Shown here piece after piece: positions 34,829 to 42,608 of a stretch of DNA of 64,000 nt. The notes beneath the pieces are model-generated. The model made no database searches. It saw only the letters and a list, made by a program, of their open reading frames with translations, and had not been told where the DNA came from. The stretch covers positions 1 through 64,000 of the forward strand of contig CABUPJ010000001.1 in assembly GCA_902493335.1 (NCBI GenBank). Reading direction: 5' to 3'. A program made the translations under genes and the position numbers. Each line of letters starts with the position of its first letter. Position 1 is the stretch's first letter. This stretch comes from an uncultured Porphyromonadaceae bacterium (GTDB lineage: Bacteria; Bacteroidota; Bacteroidia; Bacteroidales; Muribaculaceae).

Positions 34829-36373
34829 ATGAGTATATTACTGAAGATTAGGAAATGGTTGAAGATAACCAAGGAGATTGATTATAATTCTTCTTTGTTC
34901 GTTACACTGGTCCTCTTCCATCATAAACATAGGAGGAAGATTCTTTTGCCTAAAAATCTTGATTTGGAGGCTCATATCAAACAATACCCTCCTATAGATT
35001 ATGGGTATAAATCCAATCTCAGATTCAATATTGGAAAGTTGTACTATTTCCTGTCTCTTTTATCATCAATACCTGCAAGGAATAAGGATTTGATTAATGA
35101 TGATGGATGGGTACCAATTAGTATGTCTATACTGAGGAATAACATCAAGGATATTGTATGGTATAAGGATTATCTTATAAGCACAGGTATCATTGAGTGT
35201 GATAATGTATATATCCCAGGGGAAAAGGCATTTTGGTATAGATGGAGTTCTAAGTATTCATCTGAAGAATTTGAACTTCAGGATGTCTCATGCCCTCATG
35301 AAGACAAAGCTTATTTCTCCCTTGAAGATGATGATGCAGAGATAAAGTCTTATCCATATTTGTCATATTGGTATGAGAATAAAGGTTTGGAAGTAGATAG
35401 TAAAATACACAGCTACTCAAGGAACATCTATAAAGCAAAGGTAGGAGGTCTTATTGATTTGAGTATAAATCCAACCACCCATAAGAAAAAAGACCCAAAA
35501 GAACAGTATAAAGCCTCCTCAGTGAATATTGATAAGATTTCTAATCATGTATATGAGGTTCATATAGATACAATAGTCCATAGACTTCATTCCGTAATAA
35601 CCAATATAGAAAGTGACTATAGGAACTTCTTAACTTATAGAGGTTCGGAACTCATTAATATTGACATCAACAATAGCCAACCTTATTTAGCTTGCCTGCT
35701 ACTTAACCATTTGTTTTGGGAGAGCAATAGCCATCACCCCATAAACCTATACATGCTTCCTCAGAACATCCAAGACTCACTTTGTCATGAAGAAGTACTC
35801 TCAGAGATAAAACGTTTTTTCTCAACTCATTCTTCGTCTGATTTTCAAACCTATATTCAGACTGTGGCTTCTGGGCAATTTTATGAGACATTTGCTAATA
35901 TTGCTAAGAGTAAGTTGGATAAAAATATAACTAGAAAAGAAGCCAAGAGCCTAATGTTCTACATATTGTTTTCAAGCAATCAAGGACAACATGACAACCC
36001 TACAATCAACGCATTGAGGAAACTATTTACCAATGAAATATATCCATCTGTAGCTGAGCTCTTCAAAATAATCAAGCGCAGACACAAATCCATAAAGAGT
36101 GAAAAGCAACATAATAGGTTGGCTTGTCTATTGCAGAGTATTGAAAGTGAGATAATATTACATAGATGCTGTAAGAGAATCTGGGCTGAAGGCAACCAGC
36201 AAATACCTGTTTTTACAATTCATGATTCTATGGCTACAACTGTAGCTAACGAGGCTTTTGTCAAGAAAATTATGACAGAAGAACTTTCCAAATGTATTGG
36301 AATAGCTCCAAGTATTGATGCAGAGATTTGGAGTGTCAATAATATCAAGTATCCTGATTTGTTGAAGGCTTGA
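34829..36373 (+). CDS. Divergent single-subunit polymerase-like protein (family A / T7 RNA polymerase type)
   Basis: 514 aa. The C-terminal half carries, in order and spacing, the family-A palm/fingers motifs: HRLHS with TN near residues 251-259 (compare Pol I RLSS...N); motif A INIDINNSQPY with Asp279; motif B RKEAKSLMFYILF with Arg369-Lys373-Phe377-Phe381 (R-x3-K-x3-F-x3-F/Y); and motif C TIHDSMAT with His465-Asp466-Ser467, close to the T7 RNA polymerase HDSFGT. The N-terminal ~240 residues match nothing I know; no exonuclease domain is seen. The probable role is replication of the element. The polymerase assignment is inference from motifs only. Confidence 0.6.
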   Translation: MSILLKIRKWLKITKEIDYNSSLFVTLVLFHHKHRRKILLPKNLDLEAHIKQYPPIDYGYKSNLRFNIGKLYYFLSLLSSIPARNKDLINDDGWVPISMSILRNNIKDIVWYKDYLISTGIIECDNVYIPGEKAFWYRWSSKYSSEEFELQDVSCPHEDKAYFSLEDDDAEIKSYPYLSYWYENKGLEVDSKIHSYSRNIYKAKVGGLIDLSINPTTHKKKDPKEQYKASSVNIDKISNHVYEVHIDTIVHRLHSVITNIESDYRNFLTYRGSELINIDINNSQPYLACLLLNHLFWESNSHHPINLYMLPQNIQDSLCHEEVLSEIKRFFSTHSSSDFQTYIQTVASGQFYETFANIAKSKLDKNITRKEAKSLMFYILFSSNQGQHDNPTINALRKLFTNEIYPSVAELFKIIKRRHKSIKSEKQHNRLACLLQSIESEIILHRCCKRIWAEGNQQIPVFTIHDSMATTVANEAFVKKIMTEELSKCIGIAPSIDAEIWSVNNIKYPDLLKA

Positions 36374-36730
36374 TAAAAGGCTAATAGATGGAGATGTTGT
36401 GAAAAGTCCATTATCACCATATCATTTAGCCCTACTAATTGACGGATAAATATATAATGTATAGCTGAATTTACTGAATACAGAAGCTATCAGACTTCAG
36501 GAAACTTACTATAAGTGACCGGGAGTCTGTTGTTTTTGCAGGGTAAAGCATGCTTTTCCTGCAATTTTTTGAAAAATTTTTGGCTTTTTCTGCATTTCTA
36601 TGAGCTATCCCTAATCACAACATCACCCCCTCCATACTTTGCAGATGGGGTTACTCCCCTCTGTGCTGTTGCAATGGGTCCCCTATTGTAAATGGCTCAT
36701 CAACAAACCCCAACAATAAATCATCAAAGA
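36374..36730. other. Non-coding gap with palindromes after the polymerase gene
   Basis: No gene is seen. It holds two hairpins in tandem: 36491-36537 (CAGACT/AGTCTG, then TTGTTTTT) and 36536-36564 (TTGCAGG...CCTGCAA around the self-complementary AAAGCATGCTTT, then TTTTTT). An A/T-rich block (AATTTTTTGAAAAATTTTTG) and a G/C-strand-biased CCCC/GGGG stretch follow. Double terminator is the simple reading; an origin region next to a replication gene is the alternative. Confidence 0.5.
36538..36570 (+). terminator. Palindrome / terminator downstream of polymerase gene
   Basis: GCAGG..CCTGC arms around AAAGCATGCTTT, then a T-run. Nearly perfect dyad over 25 bp. Confidence 0.6.
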
Positions 36731-37000
36731 ATGGAAAAACTTAAGTTCATTGAAACTCTGTCAATTGCAGAGTTCAAGGCTCAACAAGGAGTTGAGAAGA
36801 TTGAGGTAAAACAGAATCCTCAGACAGGCAAGTGCTTCTTTGTCTATGACTTTGAGACAGGAGCAGTGAGTGAGAAATTCAACAAAGGTCAGCTCACAGA
36901 CCCTGTAATCTCAAAGGTAGTGTCTCCTGAAGATGGAGATATGTTCTTCATGCTTCATCAGCGTGGAGAGGGAGGTGCTCCTGTGGTGGCAATTCTTTAA
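36731..37000 (+). CDS. Small hypothetical protein
   Basis: 89 aa from the ATG at 36731 (MEKLKFIETL); the frame is open upstream to 36692 but those codons have no initiation context. Acidic, soluble, no known motif; alternating strands with FVYDFETG and VSPEDGDMFF suggest a small beta protein. Family not recognised, although I believe similar short proteins occur on other Bacteroidales elements. It ends at a bidirectional terminator facing the opposite-strand gene. Confidence 0.6.
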   Translation: MEKLKFIETLSIAEFKAQQGVEKIEVKQNPQTGKCFFVYDFETGAVSEKFNKGQLTDPVISKVVSPEDGDMFFMLHQRGEGGAPVVAIL

Positions 37001-37024
37001 GCCTCCGCTCAGCTGTCAACAATA

Positions 37025-37066
37025 AAGGTCAGATAATCCAGCAATGGACTGTCTGACCTTTTTTAT
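37025..37066. terminator. Bidirectional terminator
   Basis: AAGGTCAGA (37025-37033) pairs with TCTGACCTT (37052-37060), with T-runs on both strands, between two convergent genes. Confidence 0.8.
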
Positions 37067-37068
37067 TT

Positions 37069-37671
37069 TTACATCAACCCATTCCAAATATTAGGATTAG
37101 TGACTATATTGGCTACTACATTAGCAAGTACATCTCCTCCCCAACTTTTGATTTTGTCAAAAACCTTGTTTTTGGCTTTTTCCGGATTTGGCTCTTCTTG
37201 TGCAATAGCTTTCAACTCCTTTAGTTGTTTGCCTTTTATTTCATCCTTAATAGCTTCAAGAAAGATGTCTATTGCAAAACTCTGTTCTTGTGATTGGCTT
37301 TGAGTTTGTGTTACATTAACATGAATAGATTTGTCAATTTTTGAGGTTGGAGCCTTTTGTATAGAGGGCAAGACTGGAATTGCACGACAAGATTCCAATA
37401 GTCCTAATATATCATCAAATATATTGGGATTAAAATTTTTAGAAAAAGACTCTGCTTTTTCTTCAAAATCTTTTACGCATCTATCTCCCGAATATGATGC
37501 CGTAAGAAAACGAATAACTAAATTCTTCCATTTTTCATACCGGGGTCTATCAGAAATAGAGTATGCTTTAAAGGTTCTAAAACCAGATGGAGGGATATAC
37601 TGAATCATTTTACGGATTTCATGTCCTTCAGTTATGATGTTTTCAAGTGTAACTGTTTCCATATTAAACAT
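37069..37671 (-). CDS. Hypothetical protein on the strand opposite to the rest of element A
   Basis: 200 aa. I do not recognise the N-terminal ~110 residues (GFRTFKAYSISDRPRYEKW). A polar Gln/Ser linker (TQTQSQSQEQS) precedes a C-terminal segment of charged helix (DEIKGKQLKELKAIAQEEP) and a hydrophobic tail (GGDVLANVVANIVTNPNIW) that could insert in a membrane. It has its own consensus promoter and terminator, so it is a self-contained unit. An accessory or defence-type cargo gene is one possible reading; no enzymatic motif is seen. The start may be three codons further in (METVTL). Confidence 0.6.
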   Translation of the reverse strand: MFNMETVTLENIITEGHEIRKMIQYIPPSGFRTFKAYSISDRPRYEKWKNLVIRFLTASYSGDRCVKDFEEKAESFSKNFNPNIFDDILGLLESCRAIPVLPSIQKAPTSKIDKSIHVNVTQTQSQSQEQSFAIDIFLEAIKDEIKGKQLKELKAIAQEEPNPEKAKNKVFDKIKSWGGDVLANVVANIVTNPNIWNGLM

Positions 37672-37681
37672 TATATTGATA

Positions 37682-37712
37682 CAAAATTACTCAAAATCCT
37701 TTATATCAACAA
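37682..37712 (-). promoter_or_regulatory. Predicted promoter for the opposite-strand gene
   Basis: On the minus strand: TTG (37710-37712), 20 nt, TAATTTTG (37682-37689). Full consensus. It abuts the divergent ATPase gene start at 37716. Confidence 0.7.
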
Positions 37713-37715
37713 ACT

Positions 37716-38618
37716 ATGCAGTTAAGAAAATCATCCAAGAAGCAGGCAAAGATAAAGCTTGCTATGCAAGGACCTGCTGGCAGTGGTAAAACAATGTCAG
37801 CACTTCTGTTAGCCTATGGGCTATGTGGCGATTGGACTAAGATTGCAGTTATAGACAGTGAGAATAACTCTGCTGACCTATATGCTCACTTAGGACAATA
37901 CAATGTACTCCCTCTTGAGGGAAAATATGACCCCGAAACATACATTGATGCCATCAAGGTATGTGAAAAGGCTGGTATGGAGGTTATCATCATAGACTCA
38001 ATGAGTCAGTGCTGGGATAATCTTCTTGAATACCATGCCTGTCTACCCGGCAATTCTTTCACAAACTGGCAAAAGGTCACTCCGAGAATGACATCACTTA
38101 TTCAGATGATACTCGGAGTAAACTGTCATGTAATCTCCACAATGAGGTGCAAGCAGGATTATGTGTTGTCAGAGAAGAACGGCAAAATGGTTCCTGAAAA
38201 GGTGGGCTTAAAGGCTGTGATGAGAGATGGAATAGATTATGAATACACCATAGTCTTTGACATCAACATGAAGCATCAAGCCATAGCATCTAAGGACAGA
38301 ACCAATCTCTTTGCCAATAAGTCGGAGTTCACTATTACACCAACTACAGGTAAAATCATACTTGACTGGTGTAATGATGGTGTCACATTGGAGATGATAA
38401 GGGCTGAAATCTTCAAGGCTGAAACCATTGAGCAACTGACCTCTGTCTATCAGCAATATCCCGAATGGAATCAGCAGTTGTTGGCTGACTTCACCAAAAG
38501 AAAGACTGAACTTATACAGCCTAAGTCTGAAACTCAGCCTATCAGTTATCAACCCAACTTCACAAGAATAAACCATGCAGACCGCAGTATCAACTTTACA
38601 GCTTCAGCCTGTCAGTAG
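37716..38618 (+). CDS. AAA/RecA-like ATPase (Sak4-type)
   Basis: 300 aa. Walker A GPAGSGKT near residue 20, Walker B VIIIDSMSQ near 90, and an ATPase core of ~220 residues like AAA_24/phage Sak4 single-strand annealing or RecA-like proteins. A low-complexity tail rich in Gln and Pro follows. It likely binds DNA in replication or recombination of the element. It overlaps the DUF3871 gene by 44 bp in another frame, so the two are tightly linked. Sak4 assignment rests on layout; another P-loop ATPase is possible. Confidence 0.78.
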   Translation: MQLRKSSKKQAKIKLAMQGPAGSGKTMSALLLAYGLCGDWTKIAVIDSENNSADLYAHLGQYNVLPLEGKYDPETYIDAIKVCEKAGMEVIIIDSMSQCWDNLLEYHACLPGNSFTNWQKVTPRMTSLIQMILGVNCHVISTMRCKQDYVLSEKNGKMVPEKVGLKAVMRDGIDYEYTIVFDINMKHQAIASKDRTNLFANKSEFTITPTTGKIILDWCNDGVTLEMIRAEIFKAETIEQLTSVYQQYPEWNQQLLADFTKRKTELIQPKSETQPISYQPNFTRINHADRSINFTASACQ

Positions 38619-39639
38619 GTTCAATACCTTTCCAAGCAGGCTGAATGACAGCTTTAGACCTCCCATTGAGGTTGAAGCTGTGGAGGTAGTTGAGGATATT
38701 GTCACTCCTCAATTCTCAAAAAGACTTCCTTTCATAGACGCCAACACGAAAGAAGTTACAATAAATCATCTGAAAGATGAATGTGTTGTGCCAGTGTTCT
38801 CAAAGGACAATGAAATCACCATATCCCACCCTGCTTTTATTGAGGCAGTGTGGGGTGCAGCTTCAAAAGTTTTCCCAAGAGAAAGCATAGAAAAGCCATC
38901 TATCAGAGTAAGCCATGTTATCAAGGGCAGAACTCCCGAAGCAATCCACAAGAATGTCAAGGAGCTGCTTGATGAGGACAAGACTATCTACTATGAGAGA
39001 ATGATGTTCTGCTTTGAAATACCCTCTATCTGTGAGGATATAAGAGGCAACAGGCTTAACCTTACAATAGGTGGAGTAAGAGCATACAATCAAATGAATC
39101 TTTACTCGAAGAAAAGCCCCGAGAAGTTCAAAATCTTCATAGGCTTCAAGAATATGGTATGCTGTAATCTGTGTGTCAGTACAGATGGGTATCAGTCAGA
39201 ACTCAGATGTATGGATGTGAGAGGTCTGTTCAACTCTGCTGTAGCTCTGTTTCAGGACTACAACATGGCTAAACATCTTTATGAGATGGGAGGCTTACAG
39301 GAGAGCTACATGACGGAACATCAGTTTGCTCAGTTCTTGGGTAAATCACGCTTATATGGCTTCCTGCCTAAGTCCGAGCAGAAGAAATTGCCTCAGATGC
39401 TTATGACTGACACTCAGATAGGCATGATAGCCAGAGCCTACTACAATGATAAAAGTTTCTCTGTGCCACAAGGCAGCAAGGAAATCAATATGTGGAATGT
39501 ATATAATCTTCTCACAGGAGCAAATAAGTCTTCCTATATTGACAACTTCCTTGACAGAAGTCTCAATGCCGCGCAGCTTGCAGAGGGTCTGAACAAGGCT
39601 CTCTATGGAGATAGTGAATACTCATGGTTCATCAATTGA
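38575..39639 (+). CDS. DUF3871 family protein
   Basis: 354 aa. The stretch FIDANTKEVTINHLKDECVVPVFSKDNE and the YMTEHQFAQFLGKSRLY segment match DUF3871 as I remember it, a Bacteroidota family found beside integrases on mobile elements. It has no membrane segment. The function is unknown; its constant pairing with a RecA-like ATPase hints at DNA processing. The N-terminal ~45 residues overlap the ATPase gene and may be dispensable. Confidence 0.8.
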   Translation: MQTAVSTLQLQPVSRFNTFPSRLNDSFRPPIEVEAVEVVEDIVTPQFSKRLPFIDANTKEVTINHLKDECVVPVFSKDNEITISHPAFIEAVWGAASKVFPRESIEKPSIRVSHVIKGRTPEAIHKNVKELLDEDKTIYYERMMFCFEIPSICEDIRGNRLNLTIGGVRAYNQMNLYSKKSPEKFKIFIGFKNMVCCNLCVSTDGYQSELRCMDVRGLFNSAVALFQDYNMAKHLYEMGGLQESYMTEHQFAQFLGKSRLYGFLPKSEQKKLPQMLMTDTQIGMIARAYYNDKSFSVPQGSKEINMWNVYNLLTGANKSSYIDNFLDRSLNAAQLAEGLNKALYGDSEYSWFIN

Positions 39640-39642
39640 GCC

Positions 39643-39735
39643 ATGAGTTTGCTGTCTTTTGTACCTCCACTGATACTGGTGGTCTCGCTCTCCATACCCA
39701 TATTAGGGGATTGGATAAAGAATAGAAAGAAGTAA
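39643..39735 (+). CDS. Possible 30-aa single-pass membrane peptide
   Basis: The ATG directly follows the DUF3871 stop (4-nt gap). The peptide is a hydrophobic segment (LLSFVPPLILVVSLSIPIL) with a basic tail (KNRKK) and no other feature. Size and coupling make it plausible; it could be chance. Confidence 0.4.
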   Translation: MSLLSFVPPLILVVSLSIPILGDWIKNRKK

Positions 39736-39793
39736 ACTACAGGGCAGAGCATCTTATATCAATAGGTGTTCTGTCCTCTTATCTCTAATTCAA

Positions 39794-40066
39794 ATGGACA
39801 TTTACAACACAAGAGAATATAAAGCAGCTCAAGGATTGGAAAATGCCTTGAATGATTATAGCTGGTCTCCACAGAGGTTTGCAGAAAGTATCGGAACCTT
39901 TCATAAGACACTGCAACAGACACTTATGAGAACCATTGTGGCTGTCATAAAGAACATTGGGTCTGACAATTATAGTGTGGATACAAGAAACAAGGCATCC
40001 CATGAGCTATGCAGAAAGATTGTCAACTCCGGGATTCTTGATGAAACTACTCTGCCGTTGATATAG
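39794..40066 (+). CDS. Small hypothetical protein
   Basis: 90 aa, helical, soluble (MDIYNTREYKAAQGLENALN at the start). No motif recognised. It is in line with DUF3871 and the next small gene (4-nt gap), so one transcript is likely. Such genes are common beside DUF3871 on related elements in my memory. Confidence 0.6.
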   Translation: MDIYNTREYKAAQGLENALNDYSWSPQRFAESIGTFHKTLQQTLMRTIVAVIKNIGSDNYSVDTRNKASHELCRKIVNSGILDETTLPLI

Positions 40067-40070
40067 TCTT

Positions 40071-40280
40071 ATGGAACCAAGATACATCATTCTCATGGAC
40101 TTCTCCACAGGAGAGTTGATTAAGATTAAGCTGAGTGACCAGGAATTGAAAGAGTCAGAAGAATGTGATGACTTTGAGGAATTCCTGAGTACACTTGAAG
40201 CCAAATATGATTTCAGACTGAGAGACTGTCTCTATATGACTTGTCATAATCTCTCTGAAAGGAACTATAACATACCCTGA
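40071..40280 (+). CDS. Small acidic hypothetical protein
   Basis: 69 aa, acidic centre (KESEECDDFEEFL), two Cys at the C-terminus. No family recognised. It follows the previous gene by 4 nt. It is the last gene before a ~470-nt gap with a hairpin. Confidence 0.55.
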   Translation: MEPRYIILMDFSTGELIKIKLSDQELKESEECDDFEEFLSTLEAKYDFRLRDCLYMTCHNLSERNYNIP

Positions 40281-40751
40281 CCACTTCTCCATTATGATGG
40301 GAAATTAAGATGGTATGCTCTTCTGAAGATAAATCATCACTGATGGTTTATTGTTGGATGCCCCTGTGCCACTAACTTTGCTGTGGCATTGGGGCATTTT
40401 ACCTCACAGCCTACACCTTACAGGTGCAGTAATATGCCTATTATTCTTAAATTCAGAGGTCAAGCAGTGGATTATTCACAAAAAAGCATTAACTTTGCAA
40501 TAGTGAAATCAATAAACTGATTAGCCAATGAATTAAAGAACTAATAATGACATATTAAAGAAGTGTTTGCTTCTTACTCGTGTATTTGGAAAATCGCCAA
40601 TTAGAAAAATGCCACAGCAGTAAGTAAGTGAATGCTTGCACCCACAGGTGTAGGCTTCTCTTATTGTGTGGCATAGGTGTTTGGCGATACCTCCAAATAA
40701 CAATAGAGATTATAGCCTACACCTCTTTTTGTGTCTATACCAAATGTAGGC
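40281..40751. other. 470-nt gap with terminator and possible promoters
   Basis: No gene is seen. A strong hairpin lies at 40358-40397. TTG-19 nt-TAACTTTG ends within its loop (near 40372-40380), so the same DNA could hold a promoter. A second TAACTTTG is near 40490. Direct repeats of TGTAGGCT/GTAGGC appear near 40430 and 40660. It may carry a regulatory RNA or operators for the downstream membrane genes. Confidence 0.45.
40358..40400 (+). terminator. Terminator hairpin
   Basis: ATGCCCC...GGGGCAT outer arms and GTGCCAC...GTGGCA inner arms, followed by TTTT. Confidence 0.65.
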
Positions 40752-41876
40752 ATGAAAAAGTCAAAAGCAACAGTAATATACAAAACAGCACTACACTTAT
40801 TAAAAGTTGGAACATCATCAAAAGAGATGGAGGGCAATACTTTTAATAAGTTGATACTGATTATAGCTTTACTGTATAAAGACACGGAGCATCGCCATAT
40901 AAAAAAAGATCTATATGCATTAATTCAAAGCTATATGCTTGCGATTCATTCAGGTGCTGAATGGTATAAGTATTTTGAGTCTAATAGTTCTGGAGCTTGT
41001 TTTATGACAGAACCTATCTATTGGGATAGAGACGGGAAGGAGTGTTTATTTGATTATATAGATTGCCGATTTTCACAATTTGTCCAATTAATATCAGCAA
41101 TAAGTTCCTCTAATAATAAAGAAGCTCCCTTGCTAATACTGTACTGTTTGTTCACAGAAGAAAAATACAGCTATTACCCAGACTATACACCTCGTGGCAT
41201 AACATATGAGCAAGTAGTTGAAATAAACTACCTAAAAGAGAGATTAGAGAGTACTCATGGCTTCGAAGAGTTCAAGATGGCTTATCAATTGATACAAACT
41301 ATCACTAAAACAAAATCAACAATGGAAAATTCATTCTCATTCAAGTATATCAAGCTTGGAGTGAGCTTGGTGTTACTCCTTGTCAGTGCCATAGTGCCAG
41401 GTTTGGGGCAGTATATATTCTTGGCATTCGGTGGCATCTTTTTAATGACTGCCTTTGCAAGCTTTGGCTGTTTTGCTTATCGAGGATTCAAAAGCAAAAA
41501 AGGCTATAGAATTGGGAGATATGTGATTGCAATTTTACTGCTCATCGTATCTGCCATTCAGATATATGTTGCAATTGCCATGCCTAATCAAGTGCATTAC
41601 TCTATATATTCTTCAGTAGTAGATGTTGCTCTAATAGCCTATTTAGCGATGTATAAACCATCTACTTCATCAACCATTCAAAAGGTATTAAAGTGCATTG
41701 GATATGCACTAATACTAATTGGGGTTCATACATTACAGTCGGCACAGTCTGTGGTAAATCATCTTACTTATACTGCCTTAGAGATAAATTGGGGCATAAT
41801 GTCAGCAATCACTCTTATGTTCATCATAGGAATTATTTTACTGTGCATCTCATATAGACATCCAAAAACATTATGA
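40752..41876 (+). CDS. Polytopic membrane protein with cytoplasmic N-terminus
   Basis: 374 aa from the ATG at 40752; a GTG seven codons upstream is possible. Residues 1-~195 are soluble and helical (ALLYKDTEHRHIKKDLYAL). From ~200 on, about six transmembrane segments follow (SLVLLLVSAIVPGLGQYIF, AILLLIVSAIQIYVAIAM, GIMSAITLMFIIGIILLCI). Family not recognised. It overlaps the next small membrane gene by 4 bp, so the two may form a complex. Confidence 0.65.
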   Translation: MKKSKATVIYKTALHLLKVGTSSKEMEGNTFNKLILIIALLYKDTEHRHIKKDLYALIQSYMLAIHSGAEWYKYFESNSSGACFMTEPIYWDRDGKECLFDYIDCRFSQFVQLISAISSSNNKEAPLLILYCLFTEEKYSYYPDYTPRGITYEQVVEINYLKERLESTHGFEEFKMAYQLIQTITKTKSTMENSFSFKYIKLGVSLVLLLVSAIVPGLGQYIFLAFGGIFLMTAFASFGCFAYRGFKSKKGYRIGRYVIAILLLIVSAIQIYVAIAMPNQVHYSIYSSVVDVALIAYLAMYKPSTSSTIQKVLKCIGYALILIGVHTLQSAQSVVNHLTYTALEINWGIMSAITLMFIIGIILLCISYRHPKTL

Positions 41877-42109
41877 TGGAGTACATTGAGGAAACTCTCA
41901 TAGGCATTGCTGTAATGGCAATCTGCTGGCTGTTATATGTTTTGTATATAGGCTTCCAAAAGCTCTGTGATAAAGATAGCAAAAGAGGAGAGATTGCACG
42001 ATTCATAGGCAAAATAGGAAGTGGTACTCTCTGGACTTATATTGCTATCTGTTCCATTGCAGGGCTAATTATTGGGTTGATAGCCCTTTTCACACAACAA
42101 ATCAATTAA
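41873..42109 (+). CDS. Small two-helix membrane protein
   Basis: 78 aa with two transmembrane segments (GIAVMAICWLLYVLYIGF, YIAICSIAGLIIGLIALF). The start overlaps the previous stop (ATGATGG); the second Met may be used. The next gene begins right after its stop. Function unknown. Confidence 0.6.
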   Translation: MMEYIEETLIGIAVMAICWLLYVLYIGFQKLCDKDSKRGEIARFIGKIGSGTLWTYIAICSIAGLIIGLIALFTQQIN

Positions 42110-42508
42110 ATGAAACTACCTATAGAATATAGTTTGAATAAGTTGGGCTTGCCTCTGATAGTCACATCAAGCAAGCCTAATCTTTGCTTCCTCATTGACA
42201 CTGGGGCTACACATAACATTGTGTTTTCTTATGTGTATGAGGAGATTCCACAGTATTTCTCAGCTCTTCAGGACACTTCCTGCCTAATGGGAATAGAGGG
42301 AACACAACAGAGAACCAATAAAGTAGAAGCTACTATTTCCTTTGACGACAAGGAGTCAAGAGTCACATTCTCTGTAATGGATGCAAATGCAGCCATATTG
42401 CAGATTCAGAAAGAAAGTGGAGTGCAGATTCATGGTATTCTTGGTATACCTTTTCTTACTCAGAACAAATGGATTCTTGACTTCAACAATCTCAGTGTGC
42501 AATGCTAA
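42110..42508 (+). CDS. Retropepsin-like aspartic protease (second copy)
   Basis: 132 aa. The active motif FLIDTGATHN with Asp30 and the C-terminal GILGIPFL block give a full retropepsin-like layout, probably dimeric. Sequence is quite different from the 34324 protease (DTGA against DSGC). It starts immediately after the two-helix membrane gene, so its target may be one of the adjacent membrane proteins. Confidence 0.72.
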   Translation: MKLPIEYSLNKLGLPLIVTSSKPNLCFLIDTGATHNIVFSYVYEEIPQYFSALQDTSCLMGIEGTQQRTNKVEATISFDDKESRVTFSVMDANAAILQIQKESGVQIHGILGIPFLTQNKWILDFNNLSVQC

Positions 42509-42608
42509 CTCTTATCCTATTATAGAAATAATGAGAGTTGGCATTGCAAAACTTGTAGTCACTTTGAATTTCTAATCTATGGAGAAGTGACTACACAAAT
42601 TATAGACT

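Noticed and set aside
40281..40751. CRISPR array or phage-type repeat array
   Set aside because: No regularly spaced repeats with unique spacers; only scattered short matches. No cas gene in the window.
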